A DNA stretch of 33,001 nt from Acidimicrobiaceae bacterium (GTDB taxonomy: Bacteria; Actinomycetota; Acidimicrobiia; Acidimicrobiales; RAAP-2): NCBI GenBank assembly GCA_027365145.1, contig DAHXOA010000110.1:1-33001 (forward strand). Direction: 5' to 3'. Below the pieces are notes generated by a model, which saw only the letters and a list, made by a program, of their open reading frames with translations, was not told the origin of the DNA and did not search any database. This document shows, in pieces, positions 23,318 to 29,658 of the stretch. A program made the position numbers and the translations under genes. The first letter of the stretch is position 1; the number at the start of each line of letters is the position of its first letter.

Positions 23318-24075
23318 GGATACCCGACCCGTGTGGCGGTGAACAGCTGGCTGAGCCCTCCGGACAGCACGCGGTGGTTGACCGTCGAGAACCCGGCCCG
23401 CAGCAGCAGCGAGCGGAGCTCGGGGGTCGGCGGAAGGTAGGCGGTGGAGCGGGGGAGGTAGTCGTAGGCGGCACGATCCGACAGGAGACCCCCGAGGACG
23501 GGGACGGCCCGGCGGAACCAGAGGCTGTGGCCGAGTGCCAGGACCGGGTTGGTCGGTTCAGCGACGTCGAGGAGGCTGATCCGACCTCCGGGTCGCACGA
23601 CCCGGGCGAGCTCGGCGAAGGTCCCTTCCAGGTCGGTGAAGTTCCGGAGGGCGTAGCCACAAGTTGCACCGTCAACCGCCCCGTCGGCCAGCGGGAGCGC
23701 CAGTGAGTCAGCCTGGACACGCGGGGCGTCGGCGTGGTTGGCACGGAGCATGCCCATCGAGAGATCCACGCCGAGGACCCGGTGGCCACGGGCGGCGAGG
23801 AGCGCGGACAGGTCGCCCGTGCCACACGCCAGGTCCATCACGGTCGTCCCGGGAGGTAGGCCCAGCGCCGCCACGGCCGTCGCCCGCCAGGAGCGATCGA
23901 GGCCGAAGGTCATCACCCGATTGACGAGGTCGTACCGGGGGGCGATCGTGTCGAACATCTGGCGCACCCGGGCGGTCTTCTCCGCACCGACGGGGAGGTC
24001 CCGTGCCCGTGGGTCCGTCCGTTCGGACGCCGAGGGGCGCCGGGATGTTCCCGTCGAGTCGCCGGGTGTGATCAC
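23314..24075 (-). CDS. menG: Demethylmenaquinone methyltransferase (UbiE/MenG family)
   Basis: SAM-dependent C-methylation of demethylmenaquinone, the last step of menaquinone synthesis. 253 residues with family motifs VRQMFDTIAPRYDLVNRVMTFGLDRSWR, SAM-binding motif I (VMDLACGTGDLS), GVDLSMGML, CGYALRNFTD, PGGRISLLDV and Y(D)YLPRS. An N-terminal stretch of ~30 residues is unstructured. The GTG at 24075 overlaps the merR stop (GTGA) and the TGA overlaps menF. Actinobacteria generally use menaquinone, so menG is preferred over a ubiquinone role. Confidence 0.93.
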   Translation of the reverse strand: MITPGDSTGTSRRPSASERTDPRARDLPVGAEKTARVRQMFDTIAPRYDLVNRVMTFGLDRSWRATAVAALGLPPGTTVMDLACGTGDLSALLAARGHRVLGVDLSMGMLRANHADAPRVQADSLALPLADGAVDGATCGYALRNFTDLEGTFAELARVVRPGGRISLLDVAEPTNPVLALGHSLWFRRAVPVLGGLLSDRAAYDYLPRSTAYLPPTPELRSLLLRAGFSTVNHRVLSGGLSQLFTATRVGYP

Positions 24076-24971
24076 GACGCCGCTGCCGAACCGGCCGGCG
24101 GAACCCCGCCGTGGCCGTGCTCGTGGATCGCCTCGAGCTCCGGGCGGGATCCGACGTCCTCGATGTGGTCGAGCGCGGTCCGGAGGAGGACCCGGGTGAA
24201 GTGGTGCGCGACGAGGCCGGTGACGGCGGCCAGGAGCTCGGTGTAGGCCTGGACAAGGTAGGCGGCGGGAGACATCCCGCCGCTGCCGCTGCCGCTGCCG
24301 CTGCCGCTGCCGCTGGCACTGCCGGCCGTTCCGTCTTCATCGGCACCGGCTCGGGCTCTGGCGGCACGTCGTACCGATGTGGAAAATAGGCGCACGGCAT
24401 CGTCGGCCAGGGCCTCGGTGGCAGCGTGGTGGCGCCGGGCCAGGTCGAGGAGGTCGGGCAGCGGGATTCCCCATTCGAGCAGGGCGAGGGCGTGGCCGGC
24501 GATGGCCACGTCCTCGTCGGTGTAGACGTCGCGCGTTCCCACGCGGCGGGGGACCAGGAGTCCCTCGGACTCGATCGCGGCCAGCAGGGGCAGCGGGACC
24601 GACGCCCGTGCCGCCAGGTCCGCCAGCGACAGCATCCCGTCGGCACCCGCGGTCGAAGCCTGGTCCGGGGAACGGTGGTCAGCCGGTGCTGCCGGGACGA
24701 CCGGAGCGTGGGGGATGCCGGAGACCTCGGCCACCAGCGCCTCGTCGGCTGCGTCGAGCCCACCGCCGACAAGGCGGGCGATCGTGGCGAGGCGGAACCC
24801 GCGTGCCTGGAGGGAGCGGACCCGGCGGATGCGTTGGAGATGGTCGTCGCCGTAGAGGGCCACCCGGCCTTGGCGGCGGGGCGGTGGGATGAGGCGCTTC
24901 GCCTGGTAGTAGCGGACGGTGTCCACCGACGTCCCGGCTCGCCGGGCCAGCTCCTCCACCCGTATCTCCAT
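24072..24971 (-). CDS. MerR-family regulator with an apparent second HTH region
   Basis: About 299 residues. The N-terminus is a MerR winged helix (IRVEELARRAGTSVDTVRYY, then GRVALYGDDHLQRIRRV). Residues ~112-180 look like a second, diverged copy (LSLADLAARASVPLPLLAAI, GLLVPRRVGTRDVYTDEDVAIAGH). The C-terminal part is alpha-helical with a (Gly-Ser)n linker and no cysteine cluster, so metal sensing as in classical MerR is not indicated. The ATG at 24971 is preferred over the GTG at 24974 because TAGAGT (24978-24983, minus strand) lies six bases upstream, the leaderless spacing used elsewhere here. It heads the operon merR-menG-menF by 4-base overlaps and probably controls it and itself. Confidence 0.88.
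   Translation of the reverse strand: MEIRVEELARRAGTSVDTVRYYQAKRLIPPPRRQGRVALYGDDHLQRIRRVRSLQARGFRLATIARLVGGGLDAADEALVAEVSGIPHAPVVPAAPADHRSPDQASTAGADGMLSLADLAARASVPLPLLAAIESEGLLVPRRVGTRDVYTDEDVAIAGHALALLEWGIPLPDLLDLARRHHAATEALADDAVRLFSTSVRRAARARAGADEDGTAGSASGSGSGSGSGSGGMSPAAYLVQAYTELLAAVTGLVAHHFTRVLLRTALDHIEDVGSRPELEAIHEHGHGGVPPAGSAAAS
24281..24315. repeat. 6-bp microsatellite coding (Gly-Ser)n in the MerR gene
   Basis: Five perfect CGCTGC units (24281-24310) and a sixth partial one. On the minus strand they encode alternating Gly and Ser, forming a flexible linker between the HTH part and the C-terminal helices. Copy changes would keep the frame and alter linker length by two residues. Confidence 0.92.
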
Positions 24972-24976
24972 CACCT

Positions 24977-24997
24977 CACTCTAGGAGCATCCACTCT
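24977..24997 (-). promoter_or_regulatory. Promoter and candidate operator of the merR-menG-menF operon
   Basis: On the minus strand, TAGAGT (24978-24983) forms a -10 element six bases before the ATG at 24971, with a weak -35 TTCAAC 18 bases upstream (25002-25007). The hexamer AGAGTG occurs twice with 15-base spacing (24977-24982 and 24992-24997, reading CACTCT on the plus strand), lying over the -10 and the spacer. This is a plausible autoregulatory site for the MerR protein. Confidence 0.45.
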
Positions 24998-25080
24998 CAG
25001 CGTTGAAGCGGACCCGGACGGGGCATGTGCGGGCGAGTGCCGGACGGTTTCGACCTGGCGGGCGGCAGGGACCGGTCGAC

Positions 25081-25104
25081 CCGGGGCACCGGTCGGTGCC
25101 CCGG
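25081..25104. terminator. Strong hairpin, candidate terminator downstream of the MaoC gene
   Basis: CCGGGGCACCG (25081-25091) pairs perfectly with CGGTGCCCCGG (25094-25104), an 11-bp stem with a two-base gap (or a 10-bp stem with a GGTC loop). It follows the stop of the leftward MaoC gene by 21 bases. There is no T-run, as is common for actinobacterial terminator hairpins, so function is inferred from position. The rest of the 24975-25124 gap shows only the merR promoter. Confidence 0.5.
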
Positions 25105-25124
25105 TCCCCAGGCCGGCGGCCGGC

Positions 25125-25580
25125 TCAGCGGAAGTATCGATAGACGACCTCGGCGACGCAGCTCGGCTTTTCGGCCCCCTCGACTTCGAAGGTCACGTCC
25201 AAGACCGACTGCACGCCGCCACCGACCTCCTCGACGGAGACGAGCGTCGCACCGGCGCGCAGGTTGCTCCCGACCGGAACGGGTGCCGGGAAGCGCACGC
25301 GGTTGCACCCGTAGTTCACCCCCATCGTGACGCCCTCCACGTGGAGCACTTCGGCCAGGAGGACGGGGGCCAGCGACAGCGTGAGGTAGCCGTGGGCGAT
25401 GGGTCCCCCGAAGGGTCCCGTGGCAGCTCGTTCGGGGTCGACGTGGATCCACTGGTGGTCGCCGGTGGCGTCTGCAAACGTGTTGACCTGGTCCTGGGTG
25501 ATCCGGTGCCACTCGCTGTAGCCCAGATGCTGTCCGACGAGGTCGTTGAAGCCGTCGACTCCATGCACGGTGGTTGTCAT
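25125..25580 (-). CDS. MaoC-family (R)-specific enoyl-CoA hydratase-like protein
   Basis: 151-residue hot-dog-fold protein of the MaoC/NodN type. The hydratase signature is clear in FADATGDHQWIHVDPERAA followed by FGGPIAHGYLTLSL, with catalytic Asp41 and His46. It likely hydrates trans-2-enoyl-CoA in fatty acid or polyester metabolism; the natural chain length is unknown. The ATG at 25580 has TAGTCT (25587-25592, minus strand) six bases upstream and no ribosome site, so a leaderless mRNA is likely. It stands alone, divergent from the VIT gene, with a hairpin after its stop. Confidence 0.9.
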   Translation of the reverse strand: MTTTVHGVDGFNDLVGQHLGYSEWHRITQDQVNTFADATGDHQWIHVDPERAATGPFGGPIAHGYLTLSLAPVLLAEVLHVEGVTMGVNYGCNRVRFPAPVPVGSNLRAGATLVSVEEVGGGVQSVLDVTFEVEGAEKPSCVAEVVYRYFR

Positions 25581-25586
25581 GTTCTC

Positions 25587-25592
25587 AGACTA
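25587..25592 (-). promoter_or_regulatory. -10 element TAGTCT for the MaoC gene
   Basis: TAGTCT on the minus strand, six bases before the ATG at 25580. It lies in the 136-bp divergent region 25581-25716, which also holds the VIT gene promoter and no other recognisable gene. Confidence 0.45.
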
Positions 25593-25703
25593 CGGGCACG
25601 TTCGCCTGGCCGGCGAGTCGACACCGGCCAGGCGGCGGCCGGCAGCGCCCGGGAGGCGCGCCTACGACACCGACGCAGTCCCTCCTCACCAGGAGCTTCC
25701 CGG

Positions 25704-25709
25704 TACCAT
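25704..25709 (+). promoter_or_regulatory. -10 element TACCAT for the VIT gene
   Basis: TACCAT ends seven bases before the ATG at 25717. The nearest purine run (AGGAG, 25691-25695) is over 20 bases from the ATG, too far to be a ribosome site, which supports leaderless initiation. Confidence 0.45.
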
Positions 25710-25716
25710 CCGCCCT

Positions 25717-26412
25717 ATGGTCGAGCACCACCACAGGAACATCCACGGCGGTGGGGCGCGCGCCGCAGTGTTCGGTATCAGTGACGGGCTCGTGTCCAAC
25801 GTCGCGCTGGTGCTCGGGGTTGCCGGCGCCCACTCCTCCGGAGCGGCCGTGCGGCTGGCCGGGCTGGCCGGGTTGATCGGGGGCGCGTGCTCGATGGCGG
25901 CTGGGGAGTACGTGTCGATGCGAGCCCAGGGAGAGCTCCTGGAGCGGGAGCTCGACGTCGAACGTGGGGCGATCCGGCAGGATCCGGAGGACGAACGCCG
26001 GGAGCTGGCCTCGATCTACGTGACCCGCGGCGTCGAGCCGGAGATGGCCGACGAGCTGGCGACCCGGATGATGAGCAATCCCGAACTGGCGCTCGCCACC
26101 CACGCCCGGGAGGAGCTCGGGATCGATCCCGACCAGCTCGGCAACCCGATCCAGGCGGCCGGGTTCTCCTTCCTGCTCTTCGCCGTCGGTGCCCTGCTCC
26201 CGCTGCTCCCCTGGTTCGTGGCCGCTGGGACCGGCGCCATCCTGGCCTCGGTCGCCATTGCCGCCGTGTCGTCGTTCGGAGTGGGGGTGGCGCTGTCCAT
26301 CTTCACGGGCAGGTCGGCGTGGTGGTCGGCAGGTCGTCAGCTGCTCATCGCCGGCGTCGCCGCCGGGGTGACGTTCGGGGTGGGCCATCTCGTCGGCGGT
26401 GTGACAGGCTGA
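25717..26412 (+). CDS. VIT1/CCC1-family iron/manganese transporter
   Basis: 231-residue membrane protein of the VIT family. Features: an N-terminal HHHRNIHGG, first helix AAVFGISDGLVSNVALVLGVAGA, second segment GLAGLIGGACSMAAGEYVSMRAQ, then a cytosolic charged helical domain (about residues 65-145, rich in Glu) that binds metal in plant VIT1, and three C-terminal helices. The usual role is moving Fe2+ or Mn2+ out of the cytoplasm; the direction and ion are inferred from the family. The frame stays open upstream, but ATG 25717 matches the usual family start and has a -10 element at leaderless distance. Confidence 0.9.
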   Translation: MVEHHHRNIHGGGARAAVFGISDGLVSNVALVLGVAGAHSSGAAVRLAGLAGLIGGACSMAAGEYVSMRAQGELLERELDVERGAIRQDPEDERRELASIYVTRGVEPEMADELATRMMSNPELALATHAREELGIDPDQLGNPIQAAGFSFLLFAVGALLPLLPWFVAAGTGAILASVAIAAVSSFGVGVALSIFTGRSAWWSAGRQLLIAGVAAGVTFGVGHLVGGVTG

Positions 26413-26450
26413 GCAGTGATGGTTCGACGTGCCGCCTGTCGGCCGGCGGG

Positions 26451-27518
26451 ATGATGCGGAGCGCACCGGGTCGCCGGCTGGTAGTGGCAGCGGCGCTGGG
26501 CGCAGCGGCGCTTGTCCTCTCTGCCTGTGGCACGCCGGCTTCGCCGGGCCAAGCCGCCGGCGCAGCGCCGGTCACCGTGCCGCGCGCCACCGCCCGTGGT
26601 GGTGCCCGTGGTGGTGCCCGACCCGCGACGGGTGCGCACACGAAACCACCGGACGCGCTGTTCCCGACCTGGTCCGCTCCGGTCACGGTGGTGGGGCCGG
26701 GCCGGGTCGACGTCTCCTGTGCGGCGGCCACGTTCTGTGGCGTCGTCGGCGCCAGCGGCCAGGCGTCGGTGTGGAACGGCTCGGTCTGGGCGCCGCCGGT
26801 GTCGGTGGGGCCGGCCGTGGCGCCGGGATCGGCCGCTCCGACGATCGCCTGTACCGGTCCGGCGTTCTGCCTGGCGGCGGTGGGGGAGAGTCTGGTGGCG
26901 TGGAACGGGGTCTCGTGGGCACCGAGCGTGAGCGTGCCGGGAGCGCAGGCCCTGGCGTGCGCGAGCCCGCAGTTCTGTACGGTGATCAGCGGGATCGGCA
27001 ACGCCTACGTCTTCGACGGGACGTCCTGGTCGGGCGCCTTCAATGCGTGGGGCGGGCCGTCCAGCGTCTCGTGCACGTCGTCGTCGTTCTGCATGGCCGC
27101 CATCGGAGGCGCCTCTGAGTGGGACGGGTCTTCCTGGTCGCGGCCGGTCGACGTCGACCCGGTCGGCGAGATCGATGCCGTCTCGTGCGTCGGCAGCGCC
27201 TTGTGCATGGCGGTCGACAGCGCCGGCAACGTCCTGGTCTGGCGGGCCGCGTCGTGGACCCCACCGGCACCGCTGCGCCCCGGATCGGCCGACCCGACGA
27301 AGGCGGTGGCCCTGACGGCGCTCTCGTGCACCAGCACGAGAGCGTGCACAGTGGGGACGGTCGACGGTGCGGTGTCGAGATGGAACGGCACGACGTGGTC
27401 GGCGCTCGACGTCGTCACCGGAGGACACGCGCTCACGGCGCTCTCGTGTGTGGCCCCGGGCTTCTGCATGGCTGCAGACAGCGTCGGAGCGGTGGCGTGG
27501 TCGTCCCACGGCACGTGA
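26451..27518 (+). CDS. Lipoprotein with seven CX5C repeats, probable beta-propeller
   Basis: 355 residues. A lipoprotein signal peptide (RRLVVAAALGAAALVLSAC, lipid-modified Cys26) is followed by an Ala/Pro/Arg/Gly linker and then seven repeats of about 35-45 residues. Each repeat begins with a strand ending in (S/A)C, then five residues and a second Cys: SCAAATFC, ACTGPAFC, ACASPQFC, SCTSSSFC, SCVGSALC, SCTSTRAC, SCVAPGFC. Most continue with a (W/F)(N/D)G..W turn. Seven such units fit a seven-bladed propeller with one disulfide per blade, exported and tethered to the outer face of the membrane. No enzymatic motif is seen; binding to protein or polysaccharide is the usual role of such folds. 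A tandem GTGGTGGTGCCC lies in the linker. The start may be 26451 or 26454; 38 bases separate it from the VIT gene. Confidence 0.8.
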   Translation: MMRSAPGRRLVVAAALGAAALVLSACGTPASPGQAAGAAPVTVPRATARGGARGGARPATGAHTKPPDALFPTWSAPVTVVGPGRVDVSCAAATFCGVVGASGQASVWNGSVWAPPVSVGPAVAPGSAAPTIACTGPAFCLAAVGESLVAWNGVSWAPSVSVPGAQALACASPQFCTVISGIGNAYVFDGTSWSGAFNAWGGPSSVSCTSSSFCMAAIGGASEWDGSSWSRPVDVDPVGEIDAVSCVGSALCMAVDSAGNVLVWRAASWTPPAPLRPGSADPTKAVALTALSCTSTRACTVGTVDGAVSRWNGTTWSALDVVTGGHALTALSCVAPGFCMAADSVGAVAWSSHGT

Positions 27519-27583
27519 GCGGGCAGACGGAGCGTCCTCGCAACGGCCGGCCGGCGCCAGTGGATCCCCGTGGTCGGCGTGCC

Positions 27584-28531
27584 TCAGGGTGGCGACGCCA
27601 CGGCGATCCGGAGCGCACGCCGGACGTGGTGGACCCCGAACCCGACCGATCGATAGAGCGCCAGAGCGGGTTCGTTGTCCGCCTCGACGTGGAGCATGGC
27701 GACCCGTGCCCCTCGGTGGTGGAGTGATGCGAGCCCGGCATCGAGGAGTGCACGGCCGAGGCCCTGCCCGTGGAGCCGGGGGTCGACGAAGATGACGTAG
27801 ATCTCCCCGAGGGGAGGAGTGGTCCCTGGGTGGATCTTCGTCCAACACGAGGCCCCTACGGCGTCACCGTCGGCAAGCACGAGGAAGCCCTGCGGATCGA
27901 ACCAGTCCTCCTCCTCCCGGGAACGGACCTCATCCACTGTCCAGTGCCCCTGCTCAGGATGGTTGGCGAAGGCGCGATTGTTCGCGGCCACCCAGGCCTC
28001 CTCGTCGAGGCCGGGACGGAAGGCCCGTGCCGGCGCACCGGGGCCCTGTCGTGCGTCTAGAACCGGAAGGGGACGGCGCAGTTCGACGAGCCGGCGCTCG
28101 GTCCATGGCAGGGCAGCCGGGGCGATGGCTTCCAGAGCTGGACCGCCGACGGGCTGCCACAGCATGGCGACGGTCGCACCGTTCCGGCGCACGCCGGCGC
28201 ACGCCTCGGCGACGAGCCGGGCGACAGTCGAAGGCGGGAGCTCCGAGGCGGCGGGTGCCACGACCTCGATCGTCCAGACCGCCTCTGGACCGGTGGAATC
28301 GGCGGGGCCGACACCCACGGCGGCAGCAGCGAGGTGTCCGTCCACCGCCGTCCGCAGCGCAGCGATGCCACAAGGGGCTCCGGACCCAGCCTGGAGCCGA
28401 AGTCGTGGCCCCTCGCTCAGCAGGTCGCCGTCCGCCGCCGCGGTGTGGGTCGCCGCCAATGCCAGCGTCTCTTCGGAACGCGAGGGCGTTGCCTCGGCAA
28501 AGGATTCGATCACCATCGGGACGGCATCCAT
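27584..28531 (-). CDS. mshD: Mycothiol synthase (acetyl-CoA:Cys-GlcN-Ins acetyltransferase)
   Basis: Last step of mycothiol synthesis, acetylating Cys-GlcN-Ins. The ATG at 28531 gives 315 residues, the length of the M. tuberculosis enzyme. Two GNAT domains are arranged in tandem: a diverged N-terminal one and an intact C-terminal one with the acetyl-CoA loop VDPRLHGQGLGRALLDAG. Diagnostic pieces are NRAFANHPEQGHWTVDEV, DWFDPQGFLVLADG, CWTKIHPGTTPPLGEIYVI and LHVEADNEPALALYRSVGF. A longer open frame runs upstream through nth but carries no homology. TAGCCT (28542-28547, minus strand) lies ten bases before the ATG, back to back with the nth promoter. Mycothiol marks the organism as actinobacterial. 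Confidence 0.95.
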   Translation of the reverse strand: MDAVPMVIESFAEATPSRSEETLALAATHTAAADGDLLSEGPRLRLQAGSGAPCGIAALRTAVDGHLAAAAVGVGPADSTGPEAVWTIEVVAPAASELPPSTVARLVAEACAGVRRNGATVAMLWQPVGGPALEAIAPAALPWTERRLVELRRPLPVLDARQGPGAPARAFRPGLDEEAWVAANNRAFANHPEQGHWTVDEVRSREEEDWFDPQGFLVLADGDAVGASCWTKIHPGTTPPLGEIYVIFVDPRLHGQGLGRALLDAGLASLHHRGARVAMLHVEADNEPALALYRSVGFGVHHVRRALRIAVASPP

Positions 28532-28541
28532 ATCGGCTCCG

Positions 28542-28557
28542 AGGCTACCGGTAGTGT
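28542..28557. promoter_or_regulatory. Back-to-back promoters of mshD and nth on a 10-bp palindrome
   Basis: The 33 bases between the two divergent start codons contain CTACCGGTAG (28545-28554), a perfect palindrome. Reading right, TAGTGT (28552-28557) is seven bases before the nth GTG. Reading left, TAGCCT (28547 down to 28542) is ten bases before the mshD ATG. The two -10 elements are separated by only four bases, and any -35 boxes would lie inside the opposite gene. Confidence 0.55.
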
Positions 28558-28564
28558 CGGCCTC

Positions 28565-29245
28565 GTGACCGCGTCCCCCGAGCTCACCCGGCGTGCTCGT
28601 ATCGTCCGGTCCCGGCTGGCGAAGCGGTATCCCGGCACGACCGAGGACCTCTGTGCGCTCGACCATGCCGACCCGTTCCAGCTGGTCGAGGCCACGATCC
28701 TGTCGGCCCAGTGCACCGACGTCCGGGTGAACCAGGTGACGCCGGGGCTCTTCGCCCGGTATCCCGACGCGGTGGCGCTGGCCGGGGCCGATCCCGAGAC
28801 CGTCGAGGCCCTCATCCGCCCGACCGGCTTCTATCGGGCCAAGACCCGCCACCTCCTCGGGATGGCCCGGCGGGTGGTCGAAGGTTTCGGCGGTGAGATC
28901 CCCTCGCGGATGGAAGACCTGGTGACGCTGCCCGGGGTCGGACGCAAGACGGCCAACGTCGTGCGCAGTGTCGGGTTCGGCCTCCCGGGCCTGCCGGTCG
29001 ACACCCACGTCGGTCGGCTGGCGCGGCGACTCGGTCTCACGACGGCGACGGATCCCGTCCGCGTGGAGGAAGACCTGGGCCGTCTCGTACCGCCGCGGGA
29101 ACGGGGTGTCTTCAGTCTGCGGCTGATCGAGCACGGTCGGGCGGTCTGCCGGGCCCGCCGCCCGGCATGCGACCAGTGCGTCCTGTCCGACGTCTGCCCG
29201 TCGTGTCCGCCCGTCGTGTCCGCCCGTGGCGCCTGCCGGACGTGA
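28565..29245 (+). CDS. nth: Endonuclease III (DNA glycosylase/AP lyase)
   Basis: Removes oxidised pyrimidines. 226 residues with the EndoIII fold: ATILSAQCTDVRVNQVTP, FYRAKTRHLLGMA, the helix-hairpin-helix LPGVGRKTANVV with catalytic Lys128, the catalytic Asp146 in VDTHVGRLARRL, and a complete [4Fe-4S] motif C-X6-C-X2-C-X5-C (CRARRPACDQCVLSDVC). The tail after the cluster repeats a 13-base segment and adds two more cysteines (PSCPPVVSARGAC), an odd but short extension. GTG 28565 is used because of TAGTGT seven bases upstream and the lack of a ribosome site. No gene follows for 413 bases. Confidence 0.95.
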   Translation: MTASPELTRRARIVRSRLAKRYPGTTEDLCALDHADPFQLVEATILSAQCTDVRVNQVTPGLFARYPDAVALAGADPETVEALIRPTGFYRAKTRHLLGMARRVVEGFGGEIPSRMEDLVTLPGVGRKTANVVRSVGFGLPGLPVDTHVGRLARRLGLTTATDPVRVEEDLGRLVPPRERGVFSLRLIEHGRAVCRARRPACDQCVLSDVCPSCPPVVSARGACRT

Positions 29246-29367
29246 CCGGCGGATGTGAACCGAGAAGAGCCCCGACGACTACCGAAGAGCCCCGGTGGCG
29301 GCAGCTGAACCCAGGGCGAGGCGTCCCAGAAGTGGTCGGTACGGCGACGGGCTCTCGCCGGCGCACA

Positions 29368-29376
29368 TGAGATACT
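29368..29376 (+). promoter_or_regulatory. Extended -10 promoter candidate in the nth-vapB gap
   Basis: TGA followed by GATACT (29371-29376) resembles an extended -10 (TGn plus TATAAT-like, 4 of 6 matches). Transcription would start near 29383, at the edge of a segment that is much less G+C-rich than its surroundings. Confidence 0.35.
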
Positions 29377-29382
29377 TGCACA

Positions 29383-29575
29383 TGGAGTGAAATACATCAA
29401 CGGACGGAAAAATTTCCGCGTGGAGGGGCGTTCTGATTGGAACAAAGCGTCAAAACGTGCTGTTGTAGAGGTCACTCGGAACCGGTTCCCGCCACCTGGT
29501 TCCGAAGAGCGGTGTCCGGGATCCGCCGCCCGGCCCGCTCGCGCGAAGGCGCCCCTTCGGGGGCGCCTTCGCCGC
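29383..29575 (+). ncRNA. Candidate structured RNA in the 413-bp gap after nth
   Basis: Not a recognised RNA family. The gap 29246-29658 has no convincing gene. From about 29366 to 29470 the G+C content falls to roughly half, against ~70 % around it. Within it are an extended -10 (29368-29376), an inverted repeat CGGAAA/TTTCCG, a perfect 12-bp palindrome GGAACCGGTTCC (29478-29489), a competing 8-bp stem (TCGGAACC 29476-29483 with GGTTCCGA 29498-29505), and at the end a perfect 13-bp hairpin with a TTCG tetraloop (29543-29572). Promoter, folded body and terminal hairpin suggest a ~190-nt transcript or regulatory leader. The frame starting GTG AAA TAC at 29387 has mixed codon use and no homology. 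tRNA, tmRNA and SRP RNA signatures were sought and not found. Confidence 0.3.
29543..29572. terminator. 13-bp perfect hairpin with TTCG loop
   Basis: GCGAAGGCGCCCC (29543-29555) and GGGGCGCCTTCGC (29560-29572) are exact complements around a TTCG tetraloop, an exceptionally stable RNA fold. There is no T-run after it. It could end transcription of nth or of the candidate RNA upstream, and it insulates the vapB promoter at 29648. Confidence 0.6.
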
Positions 29576-29647
29576 GTCCGGGGCTCGCTCGTCCGGTCGG
29601 AGCCCTCGTCGACGAGCATCCCTTCTCCGGCTCGGGGGGTGGCGCGG

Positions 29648-29653
29648 TACCGT
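29648..29653 (+). promoter_or_regulatory. -10 element TACCGT for the antitoxin-like gene
   Basis: TACCGT ends five bases before the ATG at 29659. A GAGG also lies three bases from the ATG, so leaderless and leadered initiation are both possible. Confidence 0.4.
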
Positions 29654-29658
29654 GAGGC

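Noticed and set aside
29264-29294. Direct repeat GAAGAGCCCCG (29264 and 29284)
   Set aside because: Two copies only, without associated recombinase, insertion boundary or dyad; could be chance.
29246-29658. A tRNA, tmRNA or SRP RNA gene in the 413-bp gap
   Set aside because: No T-loop GGTTCGAnTCC-type box, no CCA-ended acceptor pairing, no tmRNA tag reading frame and no GGAAGGAAGCAGCC-type SRP loop on either strand.
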